Assembly (NCBI GenBank): GCA_035532755.1
Contig: DATKQI010000115.1
Location: 1 to 12,613 of the forward strand
DNA: 12,613 bases
Direction of reading: 5' to 3'
Source: DATKQI01 sp035532755
GTDB lineage: Bacteria; Pseudomonadota; Alphaproteobacteria; Acetobacterales; Acetobacteraceae
The translations under genes and the position numbers were made by a program. Below the pieces are notes generated by a model that saw nothing but the letters and a program-made list of their open reading frames with translations, was not told the DNA's origin and made no database searches. Of the stretch, positions 1 to 8,688 are shown one piece after another (within the stretch, counting starts at the first letter, position 1; every line of letters starts with the position of its first letter).

Positions 1-674
1 TCGGCGCGGGAATTGATGCCGCGCAACTCCGCGAACGGGGCTTCCACCGCGGCCACGCGCGCGCCCTCGGCCGTTGCCAGCGCCACCAGATCCGTCAGGT
101 AGTATTCGCCCTTCGCATTGTCCGGCCGGACCGCTGCGAGCCAGCGCGCCATGTCGGCGGCGGCGGCGCACAGCACGCCGGCGTTGCACAGGGGTTCGGC
201 CCGCTCGGCCTTCGTCGCGTCGGCCGCTTCCACGATCCGCGTCACGTAGCCACCGGCGCACAGCACGCGCCCGTAGCGGCCGGGGTCGGGCGGGCGCATC
301 GCCAGCAGCGCGAGCCCGGCATCGCCGGCCGCGCGCCGTGCCAGCAGGGCGCGCAGGGTGGCCGGGCGAATCAGCGGGTTGTCGGCATACAGCACCGCGA
401 CGTCGCCGCCGCCGAACAGCGCGGCGGCCTGGAGCGCGGCATGGGCGGTGCCCAGCCGCTCGGCCTGGACCACCGCCTCGTGCGGGGCTGCCGCCTCCGC
501 CAGCGCCGGCATGTCCGGCCCGACCACGACCACGATGCGGTCGAACGCGGCTTCGCAGGCGGCCAGCAGATGGCGCAGCATCGGCCGGCCGGCAATCGGG
601 TGCAGCGCCTTCGGCAGCGCCGATTTCATGCGGGTTCCGAGGCCGGCGGCCAGGATCACGGCGGTGTTGTGCAT
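1..674 (-). CDS. glmU: GlmU, UDP-N-acetylglucosamine pyrophosphorylase / glucosamine-1-P acetyltransferase, N-terminal part (gene runs off the window)
   Basis: The 224 visible residues form a GlmU-type uridylyltransferase domain. GlmU makes UDP-GlcNAc for peptidoglycan and lipid A in the cytoplasm: its N-terminal half joins GlcNAc-1-P to UTP and its C-terminal left-handed beta-helix acetylates GlcN-1-P. Visible motifs are the nucleotide loop LAAGLGTRMKS (8-18) with LPK (20-22), the uracil-contacting QAERLGTAHA (70-79), a metal-binding Asp in YADNPL (96-101, D98), CNAGVL (163-168), GEYYLTD (189-195) and LRGIN (217-221, N221). D98 and N221 correspond to the Mg ligands D105 and N227 of E. coli GlmU. 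The usual YGD.PL reads YADNPL here. The acetyltransferase half lies outside the window, so the bifunctional form is inferred from the family. The start ATG at 674-672 gives the canonical short N-terminus; no strong Shine-Dalgarno precedes it. Confidence 0.88.
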   Translation of the reverse strand, partial: MHNTAVILAAGLGTRMKSALPKALHPIAGRPMLRHLLAACEAAFDRIVVVVGPDMPALAEAAAPHEAVVQAERLGTAHAALQAAALFGGGDVAVLYADNPLIRPATLRALLARRAAGDAGLALLAMRPPDPGRYGRVLCAGGYVTRIVEAADATKAERAEPLCNAGVLCAAAADMARWLAAVRPDNAKGEYYLTDLVALATAEGARVAAVEAPFAELRGINSRA

Positions 675-683
675 GGCACCATC

Positions 684-712
684 CGGTAGCGGCCGCGGGC
701 GTGCCGTGTCAA
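684..712 (-). promoter_or_regulatory. Candidate sigma-70 promoter of glmU, very close to the start codon
   Basis: On the minus strand a perfect -35 hexamer TTGACA (712-707) is followed after 17 nt by CTACCG (689-684) as a weak -10. The glmU ATG begins only 10 nt downstream of the -10, so a transcript would have almost no 5' leader. The -35 match is seen directly; the promoter function and the leaderless reading are inference. Confidence 0.4.
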
Positions 713-775
713 AGGCCGGCGGTTCACTTCGCGTTTCGCCGTGTGTCGGTTGTCGGCCGGCCCTGGACAGAAACC

Positions 776-1579
776 TCAGCCGAGCGGCAGCCGCCCGGGC
801 TGCGTCGGCGCGCCAAGGCTGCGGGAGAGTGCCTCGGCGGTTTCCAGCAGCATCGGCACGACCTCTTGCGGCCGCGGCGGGCGCATCCGTTCGGTGGGGG
901 CGGCGATGCTGAGGGCGGCGACCACCTGCCCCGTCGCGTCCCGCACCGGGGCGGCGAGCGCCATGGTGCCGAACGTCACCTCGTCTTCCGAAACCAGATA
1001 GCCGCGGTTGCGGATGCGGTTCAGGTCGGCCGCGATCCAGGCGGGATCGGTGCGGGTGGCGGGGGTGAAGCGGAGCAGCCGCTGCGTCAGCACCTGCGCC
1101 TGCACCGGCAGCGGCGCGTAGGCGAGCAGCAGGCGGGAGCCGCCGACATGCAGCGGCCGGCGGCGGCCGAGCGCGGTGGACGGATGCGCCGAAAGCCGGG
1201 TGGGGATCAGCGCGATCACGTCGGTCTCCAGCCCGTCGCGGATGCGCAGGAACGCGGTTTCCCCGGTCCGCTCGGCAAGCCGCAGCAGGTAGGGCTTGGC
1301 CGCCGCCTGCAATGCCCCCTGGGCGGCGGCGGCGTTGCCGAGGCCGCCCCAGCGCGCACCGAGCCGCCAGGCGCCGCGGGCCCCATCCTGGATGGCGAAA
1401 CCGCGCGCCTGCAGCGTGCGCAGCAGGCGGAAGGCGGCGGTGCGGGTGCAGTTGGTGGCCGTGGCGAGATCGGCGAGGGAGGCCGGGCCGATGCGCGCGA
1501 GGCTCTCCAGCAGGTCGAGCGCGCGCTCGACCACGGCAATGGCATAGTCCTGCGACTGCGGTTCACCGTTGCGGGGCAT
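776..1579 (-). CDS. IclR-family transcriptional regulator
   Basis: This 267-residue protein has the IclR-family architecture and normal family length. The N-terminal winged helix-turn-helix covers about residues 12-75, with the recognition-helix region at SLADLATATNCTRTAAFRLL (34-53). The C-terminal effector domain covers about 85-255, with the family's GRRRPLHVGGSRLLLAYAP block (138-156) and VAALSIAAP (220-228). IclR proteins bind DNA as dimers or tetramers and respond to small carboxylates, aromatics or sugars; the ligand here cannot be told from sequence. The gene points the same way as glmU, 101 nt upstream of it, with no functional link evident. A malonyl-CoA/ThDP operon lies elsewhere in the window but nothing ties this regulator to it. 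The ATG at 1579-1577 has a weak AGGA about 8 nt upstream. Confidence 0.85.
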   Translation of the reverse strand: MPRNGEPQSQDYAIAVVERALDLLESLARIGPASLADLATATNCTRTAAFRLLRTLQARGFAIQDGARGAWRLGARWGGLGNAAAAQGALQAAAKPYLLRLAERTGETAFLRIRDGLETDVIALIPTRLSAHPSTALGRRRPLHVGGSRLLLAYAPLPVQAQVLTQRLLRFTPATRTDPAWIAADLNRIRNRGYLVSEDEVTFGTMALAAPVRDATGQVVAALSIAAPTERMRPPRPQEVVPMLLETAEALSRSLGAPTQPGRLPLG

Positions 1580-1697
1580 GATGAAATCCTGTTGCGGATA
1601 GAGTTAGCATCATTAGTTGGACTCGGAAAACAGGGGCGGTGCTTGTGGCGGCGGGGCTTGTGCGCTAACAGGCGCGCTTCACGGCCGTTGTCTGACG

Positions 1698-1732
1698 TTC
1701 GGGGCCTGAAGTTCGGGTGCCCGAAATTCGGG
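1698..1732. repeat. Cluster of four TTCGGG/CCCGAA half-sites upstream of tRNA-Leu
   Basis: Within 35 bases the hexamer TTCGGG occurs at 1698-1703, 1712-1717 and 1727-1732, and its complement CCCGAA at 1720-1725. The last three form two overlapping dyads: TTCGGG-TG-CCCGAA (14 bp) and CCCGAA-A-TTCGGG (13 bp). The cluster lies between the divergently arranged iclR gene and tRNA-Leu/tig, which is where an operator would be expected. It could instead be an RNA hairpin. No regulator is identified. I see no clear promoter in 1580-1756 for either direction. Confidence 0.5.
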
Positions 1733-1756
1733 CGCCACTCCAGGATCGGACGGGGC

Positions 1757-1841
<85 letters not shown>

Positions 1842-1875
1842 CCGGCGCCGGTTCTCTTGAGGGATCCCGAGGCCG

Positions 1876-3198
1876 ATGCAGGTCACTGAAACGCTCTCCG
1901 ACGGGCTGAAGCGCGCCTTCACCGTGGTCGTTCCCGCGGCCGATATCGAAACCAAGCGGGCCGCGCGCCTCGCCGAGCTGGGCAAGACGCTGCGCCTGCC
2001 GGGCTTCCGCCCCGGCAAGGTGCCGGCGAACCTCGTGAAGACCCGCTACGGCAGCGCCGTGGCGGCCGAGGTGCTGGAGGAGTCGGTGAACGCGGCCACC
2101 CGCGAGATGCTGACCGAGCGCGGCCTGCGCCCGGCGATGCAGCCGAAGGTGGACGTGGTGAACGCCGCCGAGGCGCAGGACCTGGAATTCAAGGTCGAGC
2201 TGGAGCTGCTGCCCGAGATCCCGATGCCGGATTTCGCCGCGATCGGCCTGACCCGGCTGAAGGCCGAGCCCGCCCCCGAGGCGCTGGACAAGACGCTGTC
2301 CGGCATCGCCGCCCGGCAGAGCGAGCCGGTCGATGTGGCCGAGGCGCGGGGGGCCGCGAAGGGCGAGATCCTGGTGGTCGATTTCATCGGCCGGATCGAC
2401 GGCGTGGCCTTCGAGGGCGGCACCGCGAACGACGTGCCGGTGGAAGTGGGCGGGGATGGCTTCATTCCCGGGTTCACCGAACAGCTCGAAGGGCTACAGG
2501 CCGGGCAGACCCGGACCATCGAGGTGACGTTCCCGGCCGATTACGGCGCCGAGAAGCTCGCCGGCAAGACCGCGCATTTCGAGATCGCGGCGAAGAAGCT
2601 GCAGCAGCGCGAACTGCCCCCGGTCGACGACGATTTCGCGAAGAAGCTCGGCTTCGAGGGGCTGGAGCCGCTCCGCGCCGTGATCGGCTCCCAGATGCAG
2701 CGCGAATACGACCAGATGAGCCGGCAGCACCTGAAGCGCCAGTTGATGGACGCGCTGGCCGGCACCGTGAGCTTCACCGCCCCGGCGAGCCTGGTCGATG
2801 CCGAGTTCGACGCGATCTGGCAGCGGCTGGAGGAAGACCGCAAGGCCGGCAAGCTGGATGCCGAGGATGCGGCGAAGGACGAGGAGACCCTGCGCGCCGA
2901 CTACCGCGCCATCGCCGAGCGGCGGGTGCGGCTGGGGCTGCTGCTGGCCGAGATCGGCCGGACCAACGCGATCACCGTCGGCAACGACGAGATGACGCGC
3001 GCGATGCGGACCGAGGCCGCGCGCTACCAGGGCCAGGAATCGCAGGTGATGAAGTTCTTCCGCGACAACCCGCAGGCGGCCGAGACGCTGCGCGGCCCCA
3101 TCTTCGAGGACAAGGTGGTGGATTTCGTGCTGGAGCTGGCGAAGGTCGAGGACAAGGCGGTTTCGCCGGAGGAGCTGGCGCAGGCGGCCGCGGGCTGA
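1876..3198 (+). CDS. tig: Trigger factor, ribosome-bound chaperone and peptidyl-prolyl isomerase
   Basis: At 440 residues this matches the normal length of trigger factor, the cytoplasmic chaperone that docks at the ribosomal exit tunnel and shields nascent chains. The N-terminal ribosome-binding domain (about 1-115) carries the signature GFRPGKVP (43-50), which contacts ribosomal protein L23. The FKBP-type prolyl isomerase domain covers about 155-245 (for example LVVDFIGRIDG at 167-177 and FIPGFTEQL at 196-204). The C-terminal helical chaperone arms follow to 440. The start MQVTETLSDGLKR is the standard alphaproteobacterial N-terminus. GAGG at 1869-1872 lies unusually near the ATG, and a second GAGGG (1859-1863) lies further upstream. 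The gene heads the conserved order tig-clpP-clpX-lon. Confidence 0.97.
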   Translation: MQVTETLSDGLKRAFTVVVPAADIETKRAARLAELGKTLRLPGFRPGKVPANLVKTRYGSAVAAEVLEESVNAATREMLTERGLRPAMQPKVDVVNAAEAQDLEFKVELELLPEIPMPDFAAIGLTRLKAEPAPEALDKTLSGIAARQSEPVDVAEARGAAKGEILVVDFIGRIDGVAFEGGTANDVPVEVGGDGFIPGFTEQLEGLQAGQTRTIEVTFPADYGAEKLAGKTAHFEIAAKKLQQRELPPVDDDFAKKLGFEGLEPLRAVIGSQMQREYDQMSRQHLKRQLMDALAGTVSFTAPASLVDAEFDAIWQRLEEDRKAGKLDAEDAAKDEETLRADYRAIAERRVRLGLLLAEIGRTNAITVGNDEMTRAMRTEAARYQGQESQVMKFFRDNPQAAETLRGPIFEDKVVDFVLELAKVEDKAVSPEELAQAAAG

Positions 3199-3266
3199 TC
3201 GCGCCCCGCCGGCACGCGCATGCGCTGATCCGGGTTTCGCAATGCCCTCGCAGGGACTGGCGGTCC

Positions 3267-3301
3267 GGCCGGGCGATGCTATCTATGCGCATCGCCCGGC
3301 C
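3267..3301 (+). repeat. 13-bp perfect inverted repeat (hairpin) between tig and clpP
   Basis: Left arm GGCCGGGCGATGC (3267-3279) and right arm GCATCGCCCGGCC (3289-3301) are perfectly complementary around a 9-nt loop. No T-run follows, so this is not a classical Rho-independent terminator. It lies 69 nt after the tig stop and 52 nt before the clpP ATG. A -10-like CTATCT (3279-3284) starts at the last base of the left arm and continues into the loop, with a weak CTGGCG (3257-3262) 16 nt upstream. The element could therefore be a leader structure, a partial terminator, or an operator over a promoter. Confidence 0.6.
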
Positions 3302-3352
3302 CCACTCGCTTCCGCCGCTCCGGGACCGGCTGCTTCAAGAAAGGTTACGACG

Positions 3353-3997
3353 ATGAGGGATCGCGATCCCGTCGAGGTCTACAACAACACGCTGGTGCCG
3401 ATGGTGGTCGAGCAGACCGCCCGGGGCGAGCGTGCGTTCGACATCTATTCCCGCCTGCTGAAGGAGCGGATCATCTTCCTGACCGGCGCGGTGTTCGACC
3501 AGGTCTCCGCCCTGGTCTGCGCGCAGCTGCTGTTCCTGGAGAGCGACAACCCCAGCAAGGACATCGCTTTCTACATCAATTCCCCAGGCGGCGTGGTTTC
3601 CTCCGGCCTCGCGATCTACGACACCATGCAGTACATCCGCAGCCCGGTCTCGACCGTGTGCATCGGCATGGCGGCCTCCATGGGCAGCCTGCTGCTGTGC
3701 TCGGGCGCGCCGGGCAAGCGGTTCGCGCTGCCGAACGCGCGGATCATGGTGCACCAGCCCTCGGGCGGGGCGCAGGGGCAGGCGGCGGACATCGAGATCC
3801 AGGCGCGCGAGATTCTCACGCTGCGCCACCGGCTGAACGAGATCTACGTGCGCCACACCGGCCAGACCATGGCCGCGATCGAGAGCAAGCTGGAACGCGA
3901 CAGCTACATGTCGGCCGAGGAAGCGCGGGATTTCGGGCTGGTGGACCAGGTGGTGGAGAACCGCCCGGTGCCGCCGGACGAGAGCACGAGAAGCTGA
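3353..3997 (+). CDS. clpP: ClpP, ATP-dependent Clp protease proteolytic subunit
   Basis: This 214-residue serine peptidase forms the two-ring 14-mer that degrades proteins unfolded by ClpX or ClpA. The catalytic triad is visible at the expected places: S109 in GMAASMGS, H134 in MVHQPSGG and D183 in ERDSYMSAEEA. These align within two residues of the E. coli precursor numbering (S111, H136, D185). The oxyanion-region motif INSPGG is at 75-80. The start ATG at 3353 follows GAAAGG (3339-3344) with 8-nt spacing and gives the usual N-terminus leading to LVPMVVEQT. An in-frame ATG at 3242 would add 37 residues unlike the family and overlap the upstream hairpin, so it is rejected. clpX follows after 198 nt. 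Confidence 0.97.
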   Translation: MRDRDPVEVYNNTLVPMVVEQTARGERAFDIYSRLLKERIIFLTGAVFDQVSALVCAQLLFLESDNPSKDIAFYINSPGGVVSSGLAIYDTMQYIRSPVSTVCIGMAASMGSLLLCSGAPGKRFALPNARIMVHQPSGGAQGQAADIEIQAREILTLRHRLNEIYVRHTGQTMAAIESKLERDSYMSAEEARDFGLVDQVVENRPVPPDESTRS

Positions 3998-4004
3998 GCC
4001 GCGC

Positions 4005-4028
4005 CCCCGCCGCCTTGGCGCGGCGGGG
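4005..4028 (+). terminator. GC-rich hairpin after clpP, possible terminator
   Basis: CCCCGCCGC (4005-4013) and GCGGCGGGG (4020-4028) form a perfect 9-bp stem with a 6-nt loop, 7 nt after the clpP stop codon. Only AAATTG follows rather than a T-run, so termination may be partial, leaving some read-through to clpX. Confidence 0.45.
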
Positions 4029-4073
4029 AAATTGCATACGTTGGTTACGTTGTTTGTTGCCTGTGTCAGGCAG

Positions 4074-4097
4074 GGCCGGCCCGGATCCGGGCTGGCC
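4074..4097. repeat. 24-bp near-perfect palindrome upstream of clpX
   Basis: The 14-bp core GCCCGGATCCGGGC (4079-4092) is a perfect palindrome. After one mismatch on each side it extends as GGCC...GGCC over 4074-4097. It lies about 30 nt upstream of the candidate clpX -35 box. It could be an operator or a hairpin in read-through RNA from clpP. The sequence symmetry is seen; the function is unknown. Confidence 0.5.
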
Positions 4098-4126
4098 GGG
4101 ATGGGCCTGGCACCCGCGACCCCGTT

Positions 4127-4155
4127 CTTGTGCGGCCGGGGGGCGGGGGCTAGAC
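4127..4155 (+). promoter_or_regulatory. Candidate clpX promoter
   Basis: CTTGTG (4127-4132), a 17-nt G-rich spacer and CTAGAC (4150-4155) make a plausible -35/-10 pair 40 nt upstream of the clpX ATG. CTTG-type -35 elements are used by both housekeeping and heat-shock sigma factors in alphaproteobacteria, so the sigma class is not decided here. Confidence 0.45.
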
Positions 4156-4195
4156 TCGTCATAGGAGTCCCCGGGCTGCCGGGGCAGGGGTGCGC

Positions 4196-5449
<1,254 letters not shown>

Positions 5450-5492
5450 CGCCGCCCGGACCTGCCCATCCGGCGGGGCCGGCTGTCAAGAC

Positions 5493-5521
5493 CTTGCGCG
5501 CCCCCGCATCGCTGACGATAT
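5493..5521 (+). promoter_or_regulatory. Candidate lon promoter, possibly heat-shock type
   Basis: CTTGCG (5493-5498), a 17-nt spacer and CGATAT (5516-5521) resemble the CTTG ... TAT spacing of alphaproteobacterial RpoH promoters, about 90 nt upstream of the lon ATG. lon belongs to the heat-shock regulon in many proteobacteria, which is established knowledge. That this site serves it is inference, and a housekeeping promoter elsewhere in 5450-5590 is not excluded. Confidence 0.33.
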
Positions 5522-5597
5522 CCGCTCCCGGTTTATTGGTTACCCGATCTGCCGCGGTCCGTGCCTATCCTGGGCGGGCCGCGGGCCGACTGTCCTG

Positions 5598-5605
5598 AAG
5601 GAGGT
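5598..5605 (+). promoter_or_regulatory. Consensus ribosome-binding site that fixes the lon start
   Basis: AAGGAGGT (5598-5605) is a full anti-Shine-Dalgarno match, 3 nt before the ATG at 5609. It decides the start over the in-frame GTG at 5561, which would add 16 residues that include the Shine-Dalgarno itself. Confidence 0.85.
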
Positions 5606-5608
5606 CAT

Positions 5609-8035
<2,427 letters not shown>

Positions 8036-8056
8036 ACCGCCTGCCTCGCGCATGGC

Positions 8057-8087
8057 CCGGCCCGCCGCGGATCTCGCGGCGGGCCGG
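8057..8087 (+). terminator. Hairpin after lon, probable terminator
   Basis: CCGGCCCGCCGCG (8057-8069) and CGCGGCGGGCCGG (8075-8087) form a perfect 13-bp stem with a 5-nt loop, 22 nt after the lon stop. Only TTCGTG follows, so the T-run is weak. Its position between lon and the separate HU promoter supports a terminator role. Confidence 0.6.
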
Positions 8088-8139
8088 TTCGTGAAGGGGC
8101 GGGGATCGCCGATTTCCGTGGAAAACCCGGCTGCCTGCG

Positions 8140-8168
8140 TTGACGTGGCCGAATCCCGCCGCCTAGTG
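8140..8168 (+). promoter_or_regulatory. Candidate sigma-70 promoter of the HU gene
   Basis: TTGACG (8140-8145), a 17-nt spacer and CTAGTG (8163-8168) form a good -35/-10 pair about 80 nt upstream of the HU start codon. The TTGAC match and ideal spacing make this one of the better promoter calls in the window. Confidence 0.55.
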
Positions 8169-8246
8169 TCGCCTGACCGGGCCGGCGATTCGCACAGGCC
8201 GCCCCGCTGTGATTGACCCCGAGCCAGACAAGAAGGGAGGGTGCCT

Positions 8247-8516
8247 GTGAACAAGATGGACTTGATCGCCGCCGTTGCCGAGGAGACCGAGCTGACCAAG
8301 GCGAAGGCGGCCGAGGTGGTGGACGCCGTGTTCGGCGCGATCGCCACGGCGCTGAAGAAGGACGAGGTCCGGCTGGTGGGCTTCGGCAATTTCGTCACCG
8401 TGAAGCGCGCTGCCGGCAAGGGCCGCAACCCGCGCACGGGCGAGGAGATCGCGATCCCGGCCTCCACCTCCGTGCGCTTCAAGCCCGGCAAGGCCCTGAA
8501 GGACGGGGTGAACTGA
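8247..8516 (+). CDS. hupB: HU family histone-like DNA-binding protein
   Basis: The 89-residue product has the length and pattern of HU, the dimeric nucleoid protein that bends DNA with little sequence preference. The N-terminal helices (MNKMDLIAAVAEETELTKAK, 1-20) are followed by LVGFGNFVTVKRAAGKGRNP (43-62). The DNA-clasping beta-arm carries GRNPRTGEEIAIPAS, and the C-terminus ends VRFKPGKALKDGVN. The GTG at 8247 is preferred over the in-frame GTG at 8241. GGGAGG (8235-8240) then has 6-nt spacing, and the protein starts MNK as in other HU proteins. The symbol follows the usual lon-hupB neighbourhood; IHF subunits are excluded by length and sequence. Confidence 0.94.
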   Translation: MNKMDLIAAVAEETELTKAKAAEVVDAVFGAIATALKKDEVRLVGFGNFVTVKRAAGKGRNPRTGEEIAIPASTSVRFKPGKALKDGVN

Positions 8517-8541
8517 TCCCGGCGCTGAACCGTAACGTTTG

Positions 8542-8567
8542 AGGGCCGCCCGCGAGGGCGGCTCTTT
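8542..8567 (+). terminator. Rho-independent terminator after the HU gene
   Basis: GCCGCCC (8545-8551), a GCGA tetraloop and GGGCGGC (8556-8562) form a stem that can extend three more pairs outward (8542-8544 with 8563-8565, one of them G-U). It is followed by a short TCTTT stretch (8563-8567). It lies 25 nt after the HU stop and before tRNA-Val. Confidence 0.75.
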
Positions 8568-8604
8568 GCGTTCGGGATGCCGGCGAGGTAAAGCGCGGGC
8601 TTGC

Positions 8605-8676
8605 GGGCGGTTAGCTCAGCGGTAGAGCGTCTCGTTTACACCGAGAGGGCCGGCGGTTCGAACCCGTCACCGCCCA
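8605..8676 (+). tRNA. tRNA-Val(UAC)
   Basis: A 72-nt cloverleaf is readable. The acceptor is GGGCGGT (8605-8611) with ACCGCCC (8669-8675) and discriminator A (8676). The D arm is GCTC...GAGC. The anticodon stem TCTCG/CGAGA encloses loop TTTACAC with anticodon UAC (8637-8639), decoding GUA valine codons. The T arm is GGCGG-TTCGAAC-CCGTC. CCA is not encoded, unlike in the tRNA-Leu gene of this window. It lies 12 nt from the end of the convergent ThDP-enzyme gene. Confidence 0.95.
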
Positions 8677-8688
8677 TTCGGCCTCTCA

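Noticed and set aside
3242..3352. Upstream in-frame ATG that would extend ClpP by 37 residues
   Set aside because: The extension has no family similarity and overlaps the 13-bp hairpin. The ATG at 3353 has a good ribosome-binding site and the standard N-terminus.
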